Positions 25,828-35,051 of a DNA stretch of 64,000 nt are shown piece after piece (position 1 is the stretch's first letter; each line of letters starts with the position of its first letter). A program made the translations under genes and the position numbers. Location of the stretch: contig NZ_JAHYBZ010000001.1 of the NCBI RefSeq assembly GCF_019430885.1, positions 806,001 to 870,000 on the forward strand, read 5' to 3'. Source of the DNA: Roseomonas alba (GTDB lineage Bacteria; Pseudomonadota; Alphaproteobacteria; Acetobacterales; Acetobacteraceae). The notes beneath the pieces were generated by a model. It saw nothing but the letters and a program-made list of their open reading frames with translations, searched no databases and was not told where the DNA came from.

Positions 25828-26630
25828 TTCCGGGCGCGCAGGATCAGGAACAGCGGCGCGATCCGGGTGTCGGCGACCGCCGGCACGCGTTCTGCGGTCT
25901 CCGGATCCGCGACCGGCTCCTCGGCCGCTTCCAGCCGCAGGCCGCTGCCGGCCACGGCGTTCAGCCACCAGGCGAGCGACCGGTCGAAGCGCGGGACCTG
26001 GAAGGGCTGCCAGGCGTCGCGCAGGGCCGGCGGGGCGCCGGAGAAGCGCCAGCGTTCGACCGCACCGTCGGGCAGGGCGGCCTCGCGCAACTCGATGGCA
26101 TAGGCGTGGCCGGTGGCGTCGCGCAGGACACGGCGGCCGGGGCCCATGAAGCTCGGGTGCAGAATGGAGAATTGCAGGAAGCCGCCGGGGCGGAGGATGC
26201 GGGCGGCCTCGGCCAGCGCCTGTTCGGGGCGCGGGACGTCCATCAGGCACATGAAGGCGGTGGCGAAGTCGAAGGCGCCGTCCGGGAAAGGCAGGGACAG
26301 GGCGCTGCCGTTCACGAAGCGGATGCCGCGCGGGTCGGCGGCCTCGGTCGCCGCGGCGGCAGCAAGGAAGGAAGGCGCCACATCGAGCGCGGTCATGTGC
26401 GCGCCGCGGTCGGCTACGGCGCGGGTGTTGGTCGCCTCACCACAGCCGATGTCGAGGCCGCGCAGGCCTTCGACCCGCGGCAGGATGCGCAGGAAGGCCG
26501 GCGTGTTGACGTGGTCGCGGTAGAGGTCCCAGCCGGCGCGCGACAGCGCGATCCAGGCGGGCGCATTCGCCTCCCAGAGGCGGGCCACCTGGGCGGGGTC
26601 GGTCGCGACCTCCTCGCCGCCCAGGGGCAT
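25824..26630 (-). CDS. Class I SAM-dependent methyltransferase
   Basis: A 268-residue Rossmann-fold methyltransferase. Motif I is LRGLDIGCGEATNTRAVADR near residue 60, followed by the acidic end of strand 2 (MTALDVAPSF) and FDFATAFMCLMDVPRPEQAL (motifs IV-V). It resembles Methyltransf_11 enzymes such as UbiE-like small-molecule methyltransferases. It begins 7 nt after the rpmE stop and overlaps the hydrolase gene, so rpmE, the methyltransferase and the hydrolase form one operon. The target is not deducible; proximity to L31 is not evidence that it modifies L31. Confidence 0.82.
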   Translation of the reverse strand: MPLGGEEVATDPAQVARLWEANAPAWIALSRAGWDLYRDHVNTPAFLRILPRVEGLRGLDIGCGEATNTRAVADRGAHMTALDVAPSFLAAAAATEAADPRGIRFVNGSALSLPFPDGAFDFATAFMCLMDVPRPEQALAEAARILRPGGFLQFSILHPSFMGPGRRVLRDATGHAYAIELREAALPDGAVERWRFSGAPPALRDAWQPFQVPRFDRSLAWWLNAVAGSGLRLEAAEEPVADPETAERVPAVADTRIAPLFLILRARK

Positions 26631-26637
26631 GGAAGGG

Positions 26638-26874
26638 TCAGCCCTTCTTGCGGGCGCCGAGGCCGATGCCGGCGAACTTCTTGTTGAACTTCGCGATCTG
26701 GCCGCCGGTGTCGATCACGCGCTGCTGGCCGGTCCAGGCCGGATGCGACTTCGGATCGATGTCCAGGCGCAGCGTGTCGCCGGCCTTGCCCATGCAGGAG
26801 CGAGTCTTGTACTCGGTCCCGTCGGTCATGATGATCGTGATCTCGTGGTAGTCCGGATGGATATCGGGCTTCAT
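26638..26874 (-). CDS. rpmE: 50S ribosomal protein L31
   Basis: L31, 78 residues, beginning [20 protein letters not shown] and containing [18 protein letters not shown] and FNKKF. The zinc-binding CxxC pairs of the C+ type are absent (only one Cys, in RSCMGKAG), so this is a C- type L31 that needs no zinc. That is compatible with a Zur-regulated zinc operon elsewhere in the window. The start is ATG at 26874; upstream in-frame codons are not L31-like. Confidence 0.94.
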   Translation of the reverse strand: MKPDIHPDYHEITIIMTDGTEYKTRSCMGKAGDTLRLDIDPKSHPAWTGQQRVIDTGGQIAKFNKKFAGIGLGARKKG

Positions 26875-26979
26875 GGGGCGACACTCATGCAGAAACGCCC
26901 GACGATGCCGACCGGCGGGCAGGGAAGGGGGCGTATAGGGGAGCGGCGGCGCGGACGCAACTCGGAGCCCGCATGGAAC

Positions 26980-27003
26980 GTCCGGCACGGGCCCGTGCCG
27001 GAC
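26980..27003 (-). terminator. 24-nt perfect palindrome after livF
   Basis: GTCCGGCACGGG directly followed by its reverse complement, 16 nt past the livF stop. It can fold as a hairpin and probably ends the liv-type operon. It is also a possible bidirectional structure ahead of the rpmE promoter. Confidence 0.55.
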
Positions 27004-27018
27004 TTCCGCGGCGGCCTC

Positions 27019-27667
27019 TCAGTCCGCCGCGATCTCCCCCCGCTCGATCACATAGGTCTGTTCGACCAGGGGGCGGAGCAGCTCCGGGTTGGATTCCGTG
27101 ATCAGGATGGCGACGTCGGGCAGGGCGGCGCGCAGGCGTTTCAGCGCATCCGCATACCGTAGCGCCAGCGCCGGGGCGAGGCCCTGGAAGGGCTCGTCCA
27201 GCAGCACCGCACGGGTGCCGACCATGAGCGCCCGGCCGAGGGCGACCATCTTGCCCTGGCCGCCGGACAGGCCGGCGGCCTTGCGCGGGGCCAGGTCCTT
27301 CAGCTCCGGCAGCAGGGCATAGACGCGTTCGAGGCGGCGGCTGATCTCGGCCTGGTCGAGCTTCAGCACCTGCGCGGGCAACAGCATGTTGTCCTCGACG
27401 GTGAAGGAGCCGAAGAGGCGGCGCTCCTCCGGGGCATAGCCGATGCCGTGCCGGGGGCGGTGGTGCGGGGGCAGGCGGGTCTCGTCCTCCCCGTCGATCA
27501 TCACTTGGCCGGTGCTGGCGGGAACCAGGCCCATCAGGGTGCGCAGCGTCGTGGTCTTGCCCGCCCCGTTGCGGCCGATGAGCGCGACACGACCGCCGGC
27601 GGGGACGTGAAGCGAGACGTTGCGCAGCACCGGCACGCCGGCGATGGCGACGGAGACGCCGGAAAGG

Positions 27668-27675
<8 letters not shown>
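27019..27675 (-). CDS. livF: Branched-chain-type ABC transporter ATPase LivF
   Basis: A 218-residue cytoplasmic ATPase, slightly short for LivF (about 235). Walker A is GRNGAGKTTTLRTLMG, the signature is LSGGQGKMVALGRALM and Walker B is AVLLDEPFQGLAP. The LivF-type HHRPRHGIGYAPEERRLFGS block is present. The start ATG at 27675 overlaps the livG end by 8 nt. It is the last gene of a five-gene operon on the minus strand. Confidence 0.92.
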
Positions 27676-28419
<744 letters not shown>

Positions 28420-28423
<4 letters not shown>

Positions 28424-29358
28424 CGTCCACGCCCCCCGCCAATGGCCCGCGCGGCCATGCCCCACAACCCGCCCGGGGCGAAGAGGATGACCAGCAGAAG
28501 CACCGCACCAAGGATCATCTGCCAGGCATCGGCGAAGGAGGCGGCGGCATAGACGCGCACCAGCTCATAGGCGGCAGCCCCCAGGAAGGGTCCGAGCACG
28601 CCGCCCGCCCCGCCCAGGATGGCGATGAAGACAAGCTCGCCGGAGGAGGTCCAGTAGGCGAGTAGCGGCGTGACGTGACGCGAGGTCATGGCGATGATCG
28701 CGCCGCCGATCCCCCCCAGCACCGCCGACATGACATAGGCCGCGAGGAGGACGCCGCGGGCCGGCACGCCCATGAATTCGAGGCGCGTCTCGCGCGTCTT
28801 GATGCCGGCGAGCGCCTCGCCCATCGGGGAGGCGAGATACAGGCGCAGCAACAGCCCCAGGACGAAGGCGAGGCCGAGGGCGATGCCGAAGATCGTCCAT
28901 TCGAAGGTGGCGAGGTCCAGGCGCTGGCCGGCGATGGGCATGGCCTCGACCCGGATGCCGTCGCTGCCCTTGGTGATGGCGTAGAGCTTCTCCAGCAGAG
29001 AATAGAACACCATGGCCATGGCGAGGTTCAGCATGCCGAAGAAGATCTGCCGGTAGCGCGTGACGAACAGGCCGATGACCAGGCCGAGCATCCCCGCCCC
29101 GGCCGCGGCGATCGCCAGCAGCAGCACCGCGTCATTCACCTGCGGGGCGAGGAAGGCCACCACATAGGCGCCGAAGGCGATGTAGAGGGCATGGCCGAAG
29201 GAGACCTGGCCCGCGCGCAGCAGCAGCAGGATGCCGAGCACCGCGATGCCCTTGGCGAGCGCGATGGTGAGCACGAAGCGCAGCCAGGGCGCCATCACCG
29301 CGGCCGCGATCATCGCGGCCGCCAGCAGCAGCGCAAGGAAAGGTTCGATCTTCCTCAT
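28420..29358 (-). CDS. livM: Branched-chain-type ABC transporter permease LivM
   Basis: A 312-residue inner-membrane permease with about ten hydrophobic segments. The family blocks LLRAGQVSFGHALYIAFGAY, GEALAGIKTRETRLEFMGVP and SSGELVFIAILGGAGGVLGP are present; the last is near the EAA-like loop that contacts the ATPases. The start ATG at 29358 overlaps livH by 4 nt. It pairs with LivH in the transmembrane heterodimer. Confidence 0.92.
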
Positions 29359-30290
29359 ACCCGGCGCGTCTCCGTCACGCCGAACAGCCCCTGCGGACGG
29401 ACCAGCAGCACCAGCACCATGATGATGTAGGGGACCACGACCTCGAATTCCGGTTCGAAATAGACGGCGACGGACCGGCCCATGCCCATCATCAGGGAGG
29501 TGAGCGCCGCGCCCTCGATCTGCCCGAGCCCCGCAGTCGCGACGACCGCAAAGGACAGCACGATGGTCTGCGCGCCGATGCCCGGCACCAGCGCCGCGGT
29601 GGGCGAGGACAGCGCCCCGCCGAGGGCGGCGAGCATCGCGCCGAAGGTGAAGGTCAGCAGGAACACCTTCGCCGCGTCGATGCCCATCGCCGTGGCGGCT
29701 TCGCGATCCGTGGTCACGGCGACGATGACGCGCCCGGTCAGGGTGCGGCGCAGGAACCAGGCGAGGCCGAGCAGCGTCACCACCGCGAAGCCCGGCAGCA
29801 CGAAGAGCTGATAGTTGGTGAAGGGGATGAAGTCCTGGCCGAAGGGGATGTCGATGGTCCCGAGCATCGTCATCGGCGTGTCGTGGTGGATCGGCTGCAC
29901 GCCCCAGACCAGCTTCTGCACATCCTCGAGGATCATGAAGAGCGCGAAGGTGACGAGAAGCTGCACCACTTCCTCCTGCGCGTAGATCCGGCGCAGCAGG
30001 AAGCGTTCGATCAGCGGGCCGAGGATCGCGCCGACCAGCGCCGCCGAGAGCACCAGCGTCGGGATCGAGGCCCAGTTCGGCAGGCCGAGACCCGTGAGGA
30101 AAATGCCGATCGAGGCCGCCGCATAGGCCCCGATCGCATAGAGGGAGCCATGCGCGACATTGACGATGCGCAGTACCCCGAAGACCAGGTTGAGCCCCAC
30201 CGCGACGAGGAAGATCAGCCCTGCGGAGGAGAGCCCGTCCAGCACGGCCAGGCCGAGCAGAAGGCCATTGTCCTGGAACCACTCGGCCAT
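29355..30290 (-). CDS. livH: Branched-chain-type ABC transporter permease LivH
   Basis: A 311-residue permease. Characteristic blocks are LDGLSSAGLIFLVAVGLNLV, FGVLRIVNVAHGSLYAIGAY and QTIVLSFAVVATAGLGQIEG. It starts 14 nt after the binding-protein gene stop and overlaps livM. Together with the other four genes it makes a complete high-affinity uptake system for an amino acid, amide or related polar compound. Confidence 0.93.
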   Translation of the reverse strand: MAEWFQDNGLLLGLAVLDGLSSAGLIFLVAVGLNLVFGVLRIVNVAHGSLYAIGAYAAASIGIFLTGLGLPNWASIPTLVLSAALVGAILGPLIERFLLRRIYAQEEVVQLLVTFALFMILEDVQKLVWGVQPIHHDTPMTMLGTIDIPFGQDFIPFTNYQLFVLPGFAVVTLLGLAWFLRRTLTGRVIVAVTTDREAATAMGIDAAKVFLLTFTFGAMLAALGGALSSPTAALVPGIGAQTIVLSFAVVATAGLGQIEGAALTSLMMGMGRSVAVYFEPEFEVVVPYIIMVLVLLVRPQGLFGVTETRRV

Positions 30291-30303
30291 GGCGCGCGCC
30301 GCC

Positions 30304-31608
30304 TCAGATCGAGCGGCCGGCGGAGGCGACGAAGTCGGGCTTCAGAGTCTTCAGCCAGTCGGTGCTCTTCTGCCCGACCGGGGCGGAGACCGTCTCGCCC
30401 TTGTAGAGCATCATGTCCTTCGGCACGGAGAAGCCGAAGTCGGCGTTGAAGGTGGACAGGCCGACGATCTGGTCCTCGAGACCCTGGCCATCCTCGCGCA
30501 GCGTGATGGTCGAGGTAGGGGTCGGGAAGGTCAGGCCGCGGAAGGCATGGGCGAGTTCGGCATCGGACGGCCAGCCGCCGTTCTTCGCCGCGACCGCCTT
30601 TTCCACGCCGGCCTTCAGCGCCCACATCGCCTGGGCCATGTGGTGGCAGGGGTAGATCGGGTACTCGTTGTTGCGCTGGCGATAGGCGTTGACGAAGCTG
30701 CGGAACAGCTCGGGGTTCGCCGGCGCGGGGTGGTTGTTCCAGTGATCGCCGCGCGTGCCGATGATGTGCCCTTCCGGCATGGTGCGGCCGAGCGTCGGCA
30801 GCGAGGCTTCGGCGACCGGCAGCACGAAGGTCGAGCGTTCGAACAGGCGCCGTTCGGTCGCCTGGCGGATCAGCGTGACCAGTTCCCCGCCCCAGGAGGT
30901 GGACAGGATCACATCCGGGCGCAGGGCGAGCAGGCGGGTGATTTCGGTCGAGAAGTCGGTGGAGCCGAAGCGGGGGAACATCTCGGCCACCACGCGCACG
31001 CCGGGCTTCAGCGCGTCCATGCCGGCCTTCCACAGCTCCCACGAATCGCGGCCCCAGGCGTAGTCCTGGTTGATCACCGCGACGGTGCGGAAGTCGGGCT
31101 TGTGCTTCAGCAGGTACAGCAGCGGGGCAAGCACCTCGGGCGTGCCGTAGCCCTGGGTGCGGAAGGCGTATTCATAGCGGTTCTCCTCGAAGATCCGCTG
31201 GGTGCCGCAATCCCACAGCAGCATCACCTTGTTGAGCTCGCGCGACAGCGGCGTGCAGGCGAGGCAGGAGCCGGAGGAGATCGACTGCAGCAGGACGTTC
31301 ACGCCCTCGGACTGCACGAGGCGGCGCATCTCGCCCACCAGATGGTCGGTGCCCGGGGCCTCGTCCACGAAGGTCGCGCGGACCGGCACGCCGGCGATGC
31401 CGCCGGCGGCGTTGATCTGGTCCACCAGCATCTCGCAGGCCTTGCGCGACGGCACGCCGAACACCGAGGCAGGACCGGAGAGGAAGGTGGTCACGCCGAT
31501 CTTCAGCTCAGCAGGCTTCTGGGCCGGCTGCGCCGAGAGCGTGGCCGGCAGCAGCACGCCGCCGAATCCGGCAACAAGCGCCTCGCGGCGCGACAGGGTC
31601 GCGGTCAT
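30304..31608 (-). CDS. Periplasmic substrate-binding protein of the liv-type operon
   Basis: A 434-residue type I periplasmic binding protein (Peripla_BP_6, LivJ-like). The N-terminus TATLSRREALVAGFGGVLLP has a twin-arginine-style SRRE motif, so Tat export is likely. The mature domain opens LKIGVTTFLSGPASVFGVPS and continues INAAGGIAGVPVRATFVDEA. The start at 31608 is chosen over 31623 because it places the Arg pair near the N-terminus. Two cysteines in SGSCLACTP are unusual near the ligand cleft. The cognate ligand is not predictable. Confidence 0.88.
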   Translation of the reverse strand: MTATLSRREALVAGFGGVLLPATLSAQPAQKPAELKIGVTTFLSGPASVFGVPSRKACEMLVDQINAAGGIAGVPVRATFVDEAPGTDHLVGEMRRLVQSEGVNVLLQSISSGSCLACTPLSRELNKVMLLWDCGTQRIFEENRYEYAFRTQGYGTPEVLAPLLYLLKHKPDFRTVAVINQDYAWGRDSWELWKAGMDALKPGVRVVAEMFPRFGSTDFSTEITRLLALRPDVILSTSWGGELVTLIRQATERRLFERSTFVLPVAEASLPTLGRTMPEGHIIGTRGDHWNNHPAPANPELFRSFVNAYRQRNNEYPIYPCHHMAQAMWALKAGVEKAVAAKNGGWPSDAELAHAFRGLTFPTPTSTITLREDGQGLEDQIVGLSTFNADFGFSVPKDMMLYKGETVSAPVGQKSTDWLKTLKPDFVASAGRSI

Positions 31609-31692
31609 GGGTCCCTCCCTCAAGGGTGTTTCCGGGTTGGTCCCGGAGGTTCGCGCGCAGCATGACCGGGCCGGGCGGCGCTGTGAAGCATG

Positions 31693-31745
31693 TTGCGCGC
31701 ACCAACCGATCGGCCAGGCGATTTCATCCGGACGGGATCTGCGCG
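31693..31745 (+). repeat. Decayed tail of family C repeat
   Basis: Contains TTGCGCGCACCAACCGATC and TTTCATCCGGACGGGATCTG, aligning in order with the tail of the copies at 5778 and 16221. An isolated AATGCTCTAG lies at 31852-31861, 31 nt before the pdxY start. The rest of the 280-nt gap shows no gene. Confidence 0.5.
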
Positions 31746-31891
31746 GAGCATTCTTCGCTCGCGCCGGATCGGCCGCAGTCGGCCACCCCTATCCGGGATG
31801 CTGTCGCGGGGCGGCCGGATGGAGGGGCGGGCTGGTGCCGTTTGACCGAAAAATGCTCTAGCGTCCGCGCCATTCACATGCGGCGGAGGCC

Positions 31892-32740
31892 ATGACCTCG
31901 ATCCTCTCCATCCAGTCCTGGGTCGCCTATGGGCATGTCGGCAATGCCAGCGCGATCTTCCCGTTGCAGCGCCTGGGGGCGGAGGTGTGGGGCATCCACA
32001 CCGTGCAGTTCTCGAATCACACGGGCTATGGCGCCTGGCGCGGCCAGGTCTTCGGCGCGGAACTGATCCACGATTGCGTGAGTGGCATCGAGGAGCGCGG
32101 CGTGCTGCCGCGCTGTGACGCGGTGCTGTCGGGCTATATGGGCTCGGCCGAGATCGGGGCGGCGATCCTGGAGGCCGCGCGGCGCGTGAAGGCGGCGAAT
32201 CCGGCGGCGCTGTGGTGCTGCGATCCGGTGATCGGGGATGTCGGGCGCGGCATCTTCGTCCGCCCGGGCATCCCGGAATTCCTGCGCGACGAGGCCCTGC
32301 CGGCGGCCGACATCATCACGCCGAACCAGTTCGAACTGGAATGGCTGACCGGCCGCGCGGTGACGACGCTCGACCAGGCCAAGGCGGCGGTGACCGCGTT
32401 GCAGGCGCGCGGGCCGCGCTGCGTGCTGGTGACCTCCCTGCGCCTGAACGATACGCCGGAGGGCGAGATCGGCATGCTGGCCGGGGAGGGCGGGCGCTTC
32501 TGGCGGCTGGCCACGCCGATGCTGCCGGTCTCGGTGAATGGGGCCGGCGATGCGATCGCCGCGCTGTTCCTGTTCCACCGGCTGCGCGGCGGGGCGGATG
32601 CGGCGCTGTCGGCGGCCGCGTCGTCCATCTTCGGGCTGCTGCGGCGGACGGCCGAGGCGGGGTCGCGGGAGATCCTGACGGTCGCGGCGCAGGAGGAGTT
32701 CGTCGCCCCCTCCCGCGTCTTCAGCGCCGAAGCCTGCTGA
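31892..32740 (+). CDS. pdxY: Pyridoxal kinase
   Basis: A 282-residue ribokinase-fold enzyme that phosphorylates pyridoxal for PLP salvage. The N-terminal [20 protein letters not shown] and [25 protein letters not shown] region are PdxY hallmarks. [13 protein letters not shown] and the anion-hole [15 protein letters not shown] (usually GTGD) follow. The start is ATG at 31892. It is convergent with the serralysin-like gene, only 10 nt from its stop. Confidence 0.93.
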   Translation: MTSILSIQSWVAYGHVGNASAIFPLQRLGAEVWGIHTVQFSNHTGYGAWRGQVFGAELIHDCVSGIEERGVLPRCDAVLSGYMGSAEIGAAILEAARRVKAANPAALWCCDPVIGDVGRGIFVRPGIPEFLRDEALPAADIITPNQFELEWLTGRAVTTLDQAKAAVTALQARGPRCVLVTSLRLNDTPEGEIGMLAGEGGRFWRLATPMLPVSVNGAGDAIAALFLFHRLRGGADAALSAAASSIFGLLRRTAEAGSREILTVAAQEEFVAPSRVFSAEAC

Positions 32741-32750
32741 TGCGGGCGCG

Positions 32751-34835
32751 TCAGGTGACCAGCGCGTCGTATTCCCGGATGGTGAGTACGACGTCCTGGA
32801 AGTCGTTGTCGCTGGCGCCGCTCACCTCGTCCTCAAATCCGATCCACAGGCCGTCGCTGCCGGGGGCCAGGCCCGAGAGCACGTGGGTCGCGGCATCCGG
32901 GTTGAAGGCGGCGATGGAATGGAAGATCGCCGCATCCGCCAGGTCGCCCGCGCTGGCGCTGTGCAGCACCCAGCCCGTGTCGTCATCCGCCCAGCGGAAG
33001 GACAGGTCGTCCGGCAGCGCGCCATAGGCCCGATCGCCATCCTGGATGAGGAAGAAGGCGATGCTCTCGCCCGCGAGCGGGGTGCCGAGGAAGGATGTGG
33101 AGCCGGCCATCGCATCATCCGACGCATTGCCGAACAGGATCGAGACGTCGGAGATCGTGCCATCGGGGGCGATGCGATAGCTGCCGATGGTGTTGCGATA
33201 GCCGGTGACGGCGCCGTCCAGCGTGACCGTGAAGCTCGCCAGGCCGTCGCCCTGCAGGAGCATGTCATCCGCGATGCCATTGATCGCGCCGGCATCGACC
33301 GTCACTTCCTCCGACAACGCCGGCAGGTAGGGGATGAAGCTGAGATGCGTGAAGGCATCGTCGCCGAGGCCACGCATCGCGGTGACGAAGTCGCCGCCCG
33401 CAAAATCGCCGGCCAGGTGGAAGCTGCCGCCGTCGAGGCCGATGGCCACGCCGTCCGCATCCGTAGTGACAAGGACGCTGTCGCGTGCCGCACGGATGCC
33501 GAGGATCTGCACCGCATTGTCGAAGCCCAGATCGAGCACCCGATCGCCGTCGAGGTCGGCCAGCGTGTCGCGTAGCAGGCTGCGCCCTGCACCGAAGGTG
33601 ATGACATCTTCCCCGGCGCCGCCGCTGATCGTGTCGTTGCCGATACCACCTTCGATCGTGTCGATGCCCGCCCCGGCGCTGAGCAGGTTGTCGGCATCAT
33701 TGCCGATCAGCCGGTCATTGCCGCTGCCGGTGATGAGGTTGCTGACCAGGGAGCGCGTGTCGCCGTTGTAGAGCAGCGCGTTGTAGATGTTGCCCTGCGC
33801 CTGGAATTCCGGCGTGCCTTCCGGGGCCGCGTCGTTGAGATCCGCGATCTGGGCGGAGGAGAAGCGGAGCCATTGGCCGGGCCTGAGGTCGGCGAACTGG
33901 TCGTCGGCGAAGTTGCTGAGGTCGTAGGTAGCCGTCGCTCCCTGGGTCCAGACCGTGGAGAAGATCTTCCCGGTCTCGCTGGCGCCGGTGAACGGGGCGG
34001 CCTCGCCATTGATGTACTGCTGCCCCGTCAGGGCGTCCCAGGTGTAGACCGCCGCGGTGCCGACCTTGCTGAAATTGGCCCCGTAATAGGCCTGCAGCGC
34101 GGCGATGTCGTACATCATGTAGCTCTGCGGCGCGGAGCCGACCCAGGCCTCGGTCGCCCCTTCGGTATCGGCGCCGAAGTAGCTGGCGTAGGTCATGACC
34201 GCGAACTCGTTGTCGTTCCGGTCGTCCGACAGCGCGCCGCTCAGGCTCGGGTCGTGGCCGTGCTTCAGGCCGAAGGCATGACCCATCTCATGCATGATGG
34301 TGTTGAAGTGATCGGTACCGAAATAGGTGGCGGTCGGCGGATTGCCGTTGCCGCCGAGCCAGGTGTCAGCGGCAGTGCGGTAGTCCTGCGGCGAATAGCT
34401 GCCGGCATTCGGCGGAAACCCGGAGAAGGAGCCGGTTCCCGTGAAATTCCCGAAGCGGAAGGTGGCATTCGCCGCCTCGCTCGAATCGAGCTCCTGGAAG
34501 GTGAGGTTCGTGTAGAGCGACACGAGGCCGAAGGCGCTGCGGACCGCATCGACCTGGATGTCGGTGAGCGGCGTGAAGCCCGCGAAGGGATCGTCGCCGT
34601 CGTCGTCATCCTCGTCGCTGCCGCCGTCGACCGGATAGCCGCCCGGCGTGTTGAGGTAGGCGTCGGTCGTGGTGGGGAACGCGTAGCTGATGACCGTGGC
34701 TGCCTCGTCGCCCCCGAAGCTTGTCGTCCAGCGCAGGTCCACCATGACCGCGCGGATGTTCGCATCGAGGCCGCTGGAATCGAAGGTGCCCCCGTAGATC
34801 CCCCCCTTGGCCCCGTCGTCGATTTCGCCCGCCAT
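32751..34835 (-). CDS. Serralysin-like RTX metalloprotease with DUF4114 domain
   Basis: A 694-residue protein with no signal peptide, as expected for type I secretion. The metzincin zinc site HEMGHAFGLKH is at residues 182-192, and a Met-turn-like VMTYASYF follows. An Asp-rich stretch (EDDDDGDD) lies near residue 78. RTX calcium-binding nonapeptides of GGxGxDxLx type run from about 372 to 425 (GSGNDRLIGNDADN, GGIGNDTISGGAGED). The C-terminus (about 610-690) resembles DUF4114, a calcium-binding beta domain (SGLAPGSDGLWIGFEDEVSG, then NDFQDVVLTI). No ABC exporter or membrane-fusion genes are nearby. The start at 34835 has GAGGGAAGAGA upstream. Confidence 0.85.
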   Translation of the reverse strand: MAGEIDDGAKGGIYGGTFDSSGLDANIRAVMVDLRWTTSFGGDEAATVISYAFPTTTDAYLNTPGGYPVDGGSDEDDDDGDDPFAGFTPLTDIQVDAVRSAFGLVSLYTNLTFQELDSSEAANATFRFGNFTGTGSFSGFPPNAGSYSPQDYRTAADTWLGGNGNPPTATYFGTDHFNTIMHEMGHAFGLKHGHDPSLSGALSDDRNDNEFAVMTYASYFGADTEGATEAWVGSAPQSYMMYDIAALQAYYGANFSKVGTAAVYTWDALTGQQYINGEAAPFTGASETGKIFSTVWTQGATATYDLSNFADDQFADLRPGQWLRFSSAQIADLNDAAPEGTPEFQAQGNIYNALLYNGDTRSLVSNLITGSGNDRLIGNDADNLLSAGAGIDTIEGGIGNDTISGGAGEDVITFGAGRSLLRDTLADLDGDRVLDLGFDNAVQILGIRAARDSVLVTTDADGVAIGLDGGSFHLAGDFAGGDFVTAMRGLGDDAFTHLSFIPYLPALSEEVTVDAGAINGIADDMLLQGDGLASFTVTLDGAVTGYRNTIGSYRIAPDGTISDVSILFGNASDDAMAGSTSFLGTPLAGESIAFFLIQDGDRAYGALPDDLSFRWADDDTGWVLHSASAGDLADAAIFHSIAAFNPDAATHVLSGLAPGSDGLWIGFEDEVSGASDNDFQDVVLTIREYDALVT

Positions 34836-34860
34836 TCTCTTCCCTCGGCAAAGTCGGTGA

Positions 34861-34891
34861 AAAAACAACGCCCTGCCGGTGGAGCAGGGCG
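34861..34891 (-). terminator. Terminator-shaped hairpin just upstream of the serralysin start
   Basis: On the minus strand CGCCCTGC-TCCACCG-GCAGGGCG is followed by TTGTTTTTTC. It lies only 26 nt before the start codon. It could end read-through from the amidohydrolase, or be an attenuator in the protease leader. Confidence 0.75.
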
Positions 34892-35000
34892 CGGCGCCGA
34901 ACAACGCTGGGTAGCATGGAGACGTATAACTTCGCCTGCATCAACCCATGCCGCTGGCGGGATGATGCATGAATAAGCTCACATTCGCGTGATCCGAGGG

Positions 35001-35035
35001 GGGTTGCGCTGCCCGTCGCCGTGACGGCGCAACCC
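35001..35035 (-). terminator. Hairpin after the amidohydrolase gene
   Basis: Stem GGGTTGCGC / GCGCAACCC (35001-35009, 35027-35035) with an inner CCGTC/GACGG stem, 17 nt past the amidohydrolase stop on the minus strand. There is no strong U-tract. Confidence 0.55.
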
Positions 35036-35051
35036 ACGGCAGCGAAGGGCC

